Under the pieces are notes generated by a model. That model was not told the DNA's origin. It searched no databases and saw only the letters and a program-made list of their open reading frames with translations. Position numbers and translations under genes: made by a program. This document shows, one piece after another, positions 6,249 to 10,820 of a stretch of 10,820 nt of DNA. Position 1 is the first letter of the stretch, and each line of letters starts with the position of its first letter. The DNA is from Candidatus Zhuqueibacterota bacterium 4484_188. GTDB taxonomy: Bacteria > Calditrichota > Calditrichia > RBG-13-44-9. The stretch lies in assembly GCA_002049825.1 (NCBI GenBank), contig MVCZ01000155.1, positions 1-10,820 on the forward strand, given 5' to 3'.

Positions 6249-6848
6249 TCAGTCCAACGGCAGCTTTAACTCCACCGTGGTACCTTTATTTATAGTACTA
6301 TAAATATGAATCGTTCCCTGGTGTCCTTCAATTATTTGTTTGGCAATTGACAATCCCAGTCCGGTGCCGGTTTTTTTGGTGGTGTAATAGAATTCAAAAA
6401 TATCATTAAGCTTTTCTTCCGGTATCCCGTGGCCGGTATCGGCAATCCGAATATAAACGAATCGTTTTTCTTCCGCACCGGATTTTTGTTTTTCACACTG
6501 TACTTCTGTTGAAATTTTAACCGTCCCGCCATCCGGCATCGCTTCGAACGAATTGATTAAAATGTTATGAAAGACCTGTTTAAGCTGATCCATGTCCACC
6601 ATTCCGTAGACCGGTTCCCCGGTATATTGGCGGCTGACTCGCACATTTTCCTTCATTGCCTGCGCCTTTTGTATCAGCAGCACTTCGTCCAGGATTTTAT
6701 GCAGATCGATGCGAATCAGGTTTAATTCCGGCGGACGAGAAATGGTAAGAAAATTAGTGACCAGGGTATTCATCCGGGTAATTTCAGAAGAAATTACATT
6801 CAGGTATTTCTCTTTCTTTTCCAGGGGAGAATTCGGGTCGGAGAGCAC
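6249..6848 (-). CDS. Histidine kinase, DHp second helix and ATPase domain (3' part of broken gene)
   Basis: Catalytic half of a sensor histidine kinase, read from a GTG at 6848 that is not a convincing start. It opens VLSDPNSPLEKKEKYLNVIS and SEITRMNTLVTNFL, the second helix of the dimerisation domain. The HATPase_c domain follows with N-box FHNILINSFEAM, ADTGHGIP, IFEFYYTTK and GTGLGLSIAKQIIEG, ending TTVELKLPLD, a normal C-terminus. The H-box helix with the phosphoacceptor histidine (AHEIRNPL-type) is absent. The upstream frame ends its family match at codon 337 of the sensor half, exactly adjacent, so the two halves belong to one gene from which roughly 60-90 codons have gone. As it stands the pair could not encode a working kinase. 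The downstream NtrC-type regulator would be its cognate partner. Confidence 0.85.
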   Translation of the reverse strand: MLSDPNSPLEKKEKYLNVISSEITRMNTLVTNFLTISRPPELNLIRIDLHKILDEVLLIQKAQAMKENVRVSRQYTGEPVYGMVDMDQLKQVFHNILINSFEAMPDGGTVKISTEVQCEKQKSGAEEKRFVYIRIADTGHGIPEEKLNDIFEFYYTTKKTGTGLGLSIAKQIIEGHQGTIHIYSTINKGTTVELKLPLD

Positions 6849-7858
6849 AGGTTGCCGCGGGCATACTCGCGTACGCCTGCCACTAAAAATTCTATCGGGC
6901 TAGTAATGCGCTTCACCGTGGCAGTGGCAAGTAGAATCGCCAGAAGAGTGGTCAAAACTACCAACACAATCACCCGGTTACGCATTTTGCGCGCTAAATC
7001 AAATGCTTCGATCTCCGGTTGCTGGACGACCAGGATCCAACCCAATTCCGATATGGAAGCAAAGGCGGCGATCATTTGTGCATCCTGGCGTGAAAAAAAG
7101 GTAATGCCTTCCTTGTTTTTCACCATTTCCTGAAAAAAAGGATAGGTGGCAAAAGATTCTTCCTTCAGCACGCGCTGTTTTTCCGGGTGGGCAATCACCG
7201 AGCCGTCCGAGCTTAGTAGAAAAGCATTGCCGGTTTTCCCAATGGTAATATTATCTACTAAATCCCAGATTGTTTTCAAATCAATTTCGCCCACCAAAAC
7301 AGCCTGAACCGAGTTGTATTTTTTTATCGGCAGCGCCAGCAACATAACCGGAAAACTTGACGGAGTAAAATATACCTGCGAATAATACACCTGCCCCGCC
7401 ATGGCAATCCGGTAAGCCACTTCCTCGCTGTAATCTTTTTGTTCCTCGCCAAAACTGGTAGTGACCACCGCCCTGCCGAATTGGTCCAGGATAAAAATTT
7501 TCCGAAATATCGCGTTGGATGCTTTTATTTTATTTATCACCCGGCTCTGGGTAAATCGTTCCATTTCCAGAATGTCGCGGGTTTGCACCAGGGTCGTCAG
7601 GATGGTGAGCGGTTCCTTAATGAACATCGATATTTCGTCGCTGGCACGTTTCGCCGTTTCCATATTTCGCTGGAAGAGGTAACTCTGCACGGTACTCTGG
7701 GTCAGGTTAATCAGCACAAAACTGACAATGATAATCGGCAGCACACCCAGACCTACGAAATTCAAAATCATTCGACGGGATATTTTTTGCGCCAAATAGC
7801 GGCTCAGCAGCCTTTTAACAATTTTCCAGCGGGTAAAAAAATGAGATAACTTCTTCAT
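6848..7858 (-). CDS. dCache sensor histidine kinase, sensor half (5' part of broken gene)
   Basis: Sensor half of a membrane histidine kinase, from ATG at 7858. A basic N-terminus precedes transmembrane helix 1 (about residues 31-51). A periplasmic dCache-type region follows (about 55-290; KIFILDQFGRAVVTT, YYSQVYFTPSSFPVMLLALP, GKTGNAFLLSSDGSVIAHPE, GWILVVQQP). Transmembrane helix 2 is at about 296-315, and a HAMP start reads VKRITSPIEFLVAGVREYAR then GNL. At residue 337 the frame leaves the family: the extra codons (CSPTRILPW...) run to a stop near 6800 and are out-of-frame catalytic-domain sequence. The rest of HAMP and the H-box are missing. dCache domains bind small molecules such as amino acids or organic acids. 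The preceding gene encodes a solute-binding protein, which could present the ligand. Confidence 0.87.
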
Positions 7859-9354
7859 CCGACCACTAACGATACTTTTGTAATGGTTTTGGCACGAACC
7901 AGTTCTCGAACGGATTTAACCGATGGAAATAGGTTTTCCCACTGATGAAGGATATTCGAATATTGCGAAAGCGATTCCGCACAGCGTAAAATATGGTATT
8001 GTTGAAATAGAGTGGAATCACCGGCACCTGTCGGTGTAGAAATATCTGAAACGGTGAATTGATTTCGCCGAATCAGATTCTTTTTTTCCTGCCGGTTCAC
8101 CGGTTTTGGTAACACGTTTATACCAAGCTCAGCAAGATAAATTTTAATTGCCCTGGCTATGCTTTCTTCCAGGTAAGAGCCCTGTTCAAAAATGAGTTCA
8201 AAATTCAACTCACGACTATTCTTTTGCAGAATTCCCTTTCCCCGGTCAACGCTCCACCCATCGGTTTGCAACATCTGTAAACTCTGCGTCGGATTGTAAC
8301 GGCTTTCAGCCAGCCCACGATAAAAATCTTTATTTTCACGGGAAATGATCGAGTAAGCAACGCGGTCGTTCCGGTCGGCAAGCCGGTTTACAATTTCATT
8401 GGTATGAATAGCAGAACGAATTGCCTGCCGCACTTTCCGGTTCCGGAAAGGAAAACGTCCTAAATTGAACTGGATAAAGTAGAGCTTTTTCTCCGGACGA
8501 GGCACCGGAAAAATGGTAATTTCTTCGCGAAGCACCTGGTGCAGCCGCTCCGCCGAAACCCGGTCTTCCACTTCAATTAAATCGAGATTCCCCTGGGTAA
8601 AACCATCAATCATTTTTTGCTCATTCTCATAAAAACGGTAAATAACCTGGTCAAGAAAGGGTCTGCCGAAAGAATACAGGGGGTGAGATTTTAATCGAAT
8701 CTCACGGTCTGTTGCCCGGGCAAAAATAAAAGGACCATAACCAAAGGGTCGTAACCGGTTGAATGCCACTAACCCATTCCGGGCAACCTCTTGATAATAG
8801 TCTCGTGACAAAATGGGAATATCGCTCAATTTAAGGTCGAAATTATTGTCTTCTTTCTTCAGATTAAACTGGATTTCCAGGTCACCGTTTATCATAATGC
8901 TCGACACATTGGAGAAATCAAGTTCCCGATTGAGAATGTGACCACCCCATTTGATCAACAAATCGTAGGTAAATTTAACATCGCTGTTTCGCAAGGGAAT
9001 ACCGTTCTGAAAAGTGATGTTTCGATTGAGTGAATATCTCCAGACCCGCCCCCGTAACTGATTAGGAACGTCGAGAATAAAGGACACAATCGAAGGCGGT
9101 TGTCCGAATCGGTCAGGTTGCTGGATAAGTCCGGTACCAAAAATCAGCCGCGCGATTTGTTTCATGTTGATGTCGTCAACCTGGAAGGGGTTCAACTGAG
9201 CGGGAGGCTGCCCAACCTGTCCGATGATCAATTGATCTCCGTAGGACTGGGGAGCGAGAGGTAAATTTTGAGCCCATGCCGTTTGAAGGATGAAGAGGAG
9301 CGCAAAAATGAATAGCCACATTTTTTTCAAAACCAAATTGTAAGCCTCTTTCAT
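7855..9354 (-). CDS. Family-5 extracytoplasmic solute-binding protein, 3' end frameshifted
   Basis: SBP_bac_5 (peptide/nickel-type) protein with an N-terminal signal peptide: LKKMWLFIFALLFILQTAWA before QNLP. Family features include the lobe-I start DQLIIGQVGQPPAQLNPF, WRYSLNRNITFQNGIPL, DVKFTYDLL, GYGPFIF, FIQFNLGRFPFRNRKVRQAI and SIARAIKIYLAELGINV. ATG 9354 is taken as the outer start. A TTG at 9336 is attractive because AAAGAGG lies eight bases upstream and it still gives a complete signal peptide, and the promoter-like site at 9363-9391 would leave ATG 9354 almost leaderless. After NQFTVSD (about 8045) the frame loses the family; the true C-terminus lies in the next frame (7866-8042) and about 70 residues are missing. 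The apparent ATGA overlap with the kinase gene is therefore an artefact of the shifted frame. No permease or ATPase gene is adjacent, which points to a sensory role. Confidence 0.85.
   Translation of the reverse strand: MKEAYNLVLKKMWLFIFALLFILQTAWAQNLPLAPQSYGDQLIIGQVGQPPAQLNPFQVDDINMKQIARLIFGTGLIQQPDRFGQPPSIVSFILDVPNQLRGRVWRYSLNRNITFQNGIPLRNSDVKFTYDLLIKWGGHILNRELDFSNVSSIMINGDLEIQFNLKKEDNNFDLKLSDIPILSRDYYQEVARNGLVAFNRLRPFGYGPFIFARATDREIRLKSHPLYSFGRPFLDQVIYRFYENEQKMIDGFTQGNLDLIEVEDRVSAERLHQVLREEITIFPVPRPEKKLYFIQFNLGRFPFRNRKVRQAIRSAIHTNEIVNRLADRNDRVAYSIISRENKDFYRGLAESRYNPTQSLQMLQTDGWSVDRGKGILQKNSRELNFELIFEQGSYLEESIARAIKIYLAELGINVLPKPVNRQEKKNLIRRNQFTVSDISTPTGAGDSTLFQQYHILRCAESLSQYSNILHQWENLFPSVKSVRELVRAKTITKVSLVVG
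7866..8042 (-). pseudogene. Displaced C-terminus of the solute-binding protein
   Basis: In the frame one base off from the main reading, the minus strand encodes FLHRQVPVIPLYFNNTIFYA, then VRNRFRNIR and finally NPFENWFVPKPLQKYR before a TAG at 7866-7868. This matches the conserved ending of family-5 binding proteins (a helix, the P-x-x-P-L-Y strand, then V-x-N and a closing tryptophan segment). The block that should precede it, with the YSNPEVD-type helix region, is missing from both frames. The real stop lies seven bases upstream of the kinase ATG at 7858, so the two genes were closely spaced and probably co-transcribed. Confidence 0.82.
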
Positions 9355-9391
9355 TCGAAACAAGTATAATAAACAAATAAAATGAAATCAA
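9345..9391 (-). promoter_or_regulatory. Sigma-70-like promoter and ribosome-binding site for SBP gene
   Basis: On the minus strand TTGATT (9386-9391) and TATACT (9363-9368) are separated by exactly 17 bases, close to the housekeeping TTGACA/TATAAT consensus. Transcription would start near 9356. The Shine-Dalgarno-like AAAGAGG at 9345-9351 follows and is eight bases from a TTG at 9336. It lies in the 83-bp gap after the crotonase stop, so the SBP-kinase-regulator genes may be transcribed independently of the crotonase. Confidence 0.6.
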
Positions 9392-9446
9392 ATTGTTAAA
9401 TAGAAGCTTAGCCGAAGGGGGTATTTCCGGCAAATCCCGGCATCAC

Positions 9447-10211
9447 TCACTGTTTCAACAAAAATCCGTTTAGCCAGTTTTTAAAATCTTCACCAATCCA
9501 TAAATCAGCAAATTGCTCTGTTTCATCATTAACCAGTTCGTCTATTTGGCAAAGCTGAATTTTTCGGGCGATTCGGAGGAATCCGCGAACCGCTGCAGAT
9601 GAGTTTTCGGTAATTTTTTTTGCCAGCTTAAAAGCGGCAGGGAGCAAATCTTCCGCCGGCAGCACCCGGTCTACGAAATGAATCCGGTGCGCTTCCCGCG
9701 CATCAATCGTTTCTGAGGTAAGAAATAATTGCAGGGCATGATTGTGTCCCAGCAGACGGAACAATCGCACCCCCCCGCCCCAGCCGGTTATTACGCCATT
9801 TGCCGCTTGTCGGAAAGAAAACGTGGCGTGTTCCGCCGCCAGGCGGAAATGACAGGCGGTCAGCAGCTCGCAACCGCCTCCCAGGGCACGCCCGTTGACC
9901 GCCGCAATTACCACTTTGTTCCCGGAAAACAGCGTGTTCAGAATGGCTTGCATGCGGCGGGACATTGCCAGGGCATCTTCCCGGGTTTTGAGTGTAGCAA
10001 AATATTTAATATCGCCGCCAGCGCAGAAACTTTCCCTTCCTGCGCCGGTTAGAATCACAACCAGAATCTCCGGTCTGTCGTAAAGCTTAGCTAAAATCTC
10101 TTCTAACAGATCCATGACGTTCCGGTCTATCGCATTGTGCACTTCCGGGCGGTTCAATCGCACCAGGGCAATCTGATCCCGGATTTCAAACTCTACTACA
10201 TTCTGCGCCAT
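9447..10211 (-). CDS. Enoyl-CoA hydratase/isomerase (crotonase) family protein
   Basis: Intact 254-residue crotonase-fold enzyme of usual length, starting at ATG 10211 behind AAGGTGAG. Family marks: VRLNRPEVHNAI near residue 20, the first oxyanion-hole segment FCAGGDIK (62-69), the second NGRALGGGCELL (106-117), and GWGGGVRLFRLLGHNHALQL after it. Glu115 matches one catalytic glutamate of rat enoyl-CoA hydratase. By alignment to the FGQPEI motif, the second catalytic position reads FSFRQA, with Gln135 in place of glutamate. A simple hydratase reaction is therefore doubtful; isomerase, decarboxylase or hydrolase chemistry on an acyl-CoA is equally likely. It acts in the cytoplasm. The neighbours give no pathway: no thiolase, dehydrogenase or CoA ligase lies nearby. 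Frame and codon pattern are unbroken. Confidence 0.9.
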   Translation of the reverse strand: MAQNVVEFEIRDQIALVRLNRPEVHNAIDRNVMDLLEEILAKLYDRPEILVVILTGAGRESFCAGGDIKYFATLKTREDALAMSRRMQAILNTLFSGNKVVIAAVNGRALGGGCELLTACHFRLAAEHATFSFRQAANGVITGWGGGVRLFRLLGHNHALQLFLTSETIDAREAHRIHFVDRVLPAEDLLPAAFKLAKKITENSSAAVRGFLRIARKIQLCQIDELVNDETEQFADLWIGEDFKNWLNGFLLKQ

Positions 10212-10304
10212 TAATTCTCACCTTTGTTTTTCGGGAGGAAGATAGTGGTCCTTTTATTCTGCCTGGGCTTTTGGAGAAATCGGTGTCTGCCGGAAAAGCC
10301 GGTT

Positions 10305-10820
10305 TTAGTTTTTCAGAAAATTCAATTGCCATCCTAACCCGGCGCGCAACCCAAAAGTGCCCGACCGTTCGTGTAAACCGTACTGGGGGAATACTTCCAG
10401 GGCGAAATCGGGAAACTTCCAGTGCAACCCGATTTGAACGATTCCCCGGTTCTCGGTGCCAATCTCCACACTCTCCTTGGTGGACACCATGCCGCTCACT
10501 CCTGCGGCGATTTGCAGGTTGTGAGCAAGATTCAAAATCATCCCTACGCCATAAATCAGAACATCATTCTGGCGGTTCAGCACACGCGGTGCGGTGAGAA
10601 TTCCCACACCAACTTCACCGAAAAGCCACATGCTCCGGAAAGACTTGGTAGTAAGCAGTGCCAGAAAAATATCGGTAGTGTTTGTTCCCAGTCCTTTCTT
10701 CTGGTTGGTATTGGGCAATCGCGTATCGATTCGCAGGCCAATAGCCGGTCGGTAACGCTGTTCCGAGAGAAAAGTAGCAATCGTGCTTACATGAAAGTCT
10801 TCCACATCCTGCACCGTGCG
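10305..10820 (-). CDS. Outer-membrane beta-barrel protein, C-terminal part (runs off window)
   Basis: The last 172 codons of a protein whose start lies beyond the window edge; the frame is open to 10820, and the GTG at 10814 is internal. The sequence alternates polar and hydrophobic residues in strand-like blocks typical of outer-membrane barrels: YRPAIGLRIDTRLPNTNQKK, GLGTNTTDIFLALLTTKSF, WLFGEVGVGILT, NDVLIYGVGMIL, LQIAAGVSG, GIVQIGLHWKF and a closing TFGLRAGLGWQLNFLKN. The RLPNTNQ and GLGTNTTD signatures recall barrel proteins annotated as putative transporters or hypothetical outer-membrane proteins. I cannot assign a substrate. The crotonase gene follows after a 93-bp gap with no strong terminator, so co-transcription is possible. 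Confidence 0.72.
   Translation of the reverse strand, partial: RTVQDVEDFHVSTIATFLSEQRYRPAIGLRIDTRLPNTNQKKGLGTNTTDIFLALLTTKSFRSMWLFGEVGVGILTAPRVLNRQNDVLIYGVGMILNLAHNLQIAAGVSGMVSTKESVEIGTENRGIVQIGLHWKFPDFALEVFPQYGLHERSGTFGLRAGLGWQLNFLKN

Noticed and set aside
6052..6251. Open run of about 40 codons in frame after the kinase stop, with a GTG and MGRDRFIDW
   Set aside because: No ribosome-binding site at a suitable start, no recognisable domain, and the kinase C-terminus before it is normal; length is within chance.
7855..7858. ATGA overlap as translational coupling of SBP and kinase
   Set aside because: The SBP stop in this overlap belongs to the shifted frame; the family-consistent stop is at 7866-7868.
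7890..7910. TTGGCACGA as a sigma-54 -24 element
   Set aside because: No matching TTGCA at the right distance, and it lies inside coding sequence on the opposite strand.
1..10820. CRISPR array, tRNA or rRNA
   Set aside because: No regularly spaced repeats beyond the three duplications described, and no cloverleaf or rRNA-like stretch noticed on reading both strands.

Overview
The window reads as chromosomal DNA of a Gram-negative, moderate-GC bacterium. The support is an outer-membrane beta-barrel tail, a signal-peptide solute-binding protein, an RND-pump fragment, and a signal-transduction-rich gene set (dCache sensor kinase, NtrC-type regulator, HDOD protein, hybrid kinase, universal stress protein). 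The style resembles deep-branching FCB-group lineages such as Calditrichota/KSB1. That placement is an impression: there is no rRNA or other phylogenetic marker here.

Layout. Positions 1-623 hold a graveyard of short minus-strand gene shards: the start of an OmpR-type response regulator (543-623), a piece of an RND efflux pump (about 345-542, broken by an exact 20-bp tandem duplication), and the Walker A end of an AAA_14/DUF4143-type ATPase with an in-frame stop (187-327). Positions 793-1719 (plus strand) are a two-domain universal stress protein gene, broken by a 66-bp-period duplication and a 13-bp tandem duplication. The rest is on the minus strand. In transcription order it holds a beta-barrel protein (10305 to window end), a crotonase-family enzyme (9447-10211), a family-5 solute-binding protein (7855-9354), a dCache-HAMP histidine kinase in two frames (6249-7858), an NtrC-family sigma-54 activator (4665-6047), an HDOD protein (3749-4510), and a GAF-PAS-kinase-receiver hybrid protein (1812-3782).

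Function. SBP, sensor kinase and NtrC-type regulator lie consecutively on one strand with no ABC permease or ATPase gene in view, so they look like a ligand-sensing module controlling sigma-54 genes elsewhere. The hybrid kinase has a good ATPase domain and receiver, but glycine replaces the phosphoacceptor histidine in its H-box. The HDOD protein just upstream may belong to the same output pathway.

The most unusual property is the recurrence of breaks. In at least four places a gene runs well, loses a block that its family always has, and resumes in another frame: the SBP near 8040, the dCache kinase at 6848, the HDOD/hybrid-kinase boundary near 3850, and the Usp gene near 1018. Three short direct duplications add further frame disruption. 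NtrC and crotonase between or beside them look intact. This is either real, recent micro-deletion and duplication decay, or systematic mis-joining in a metagenomic assembly. Sequence alone cannot decide, but read mapping would.
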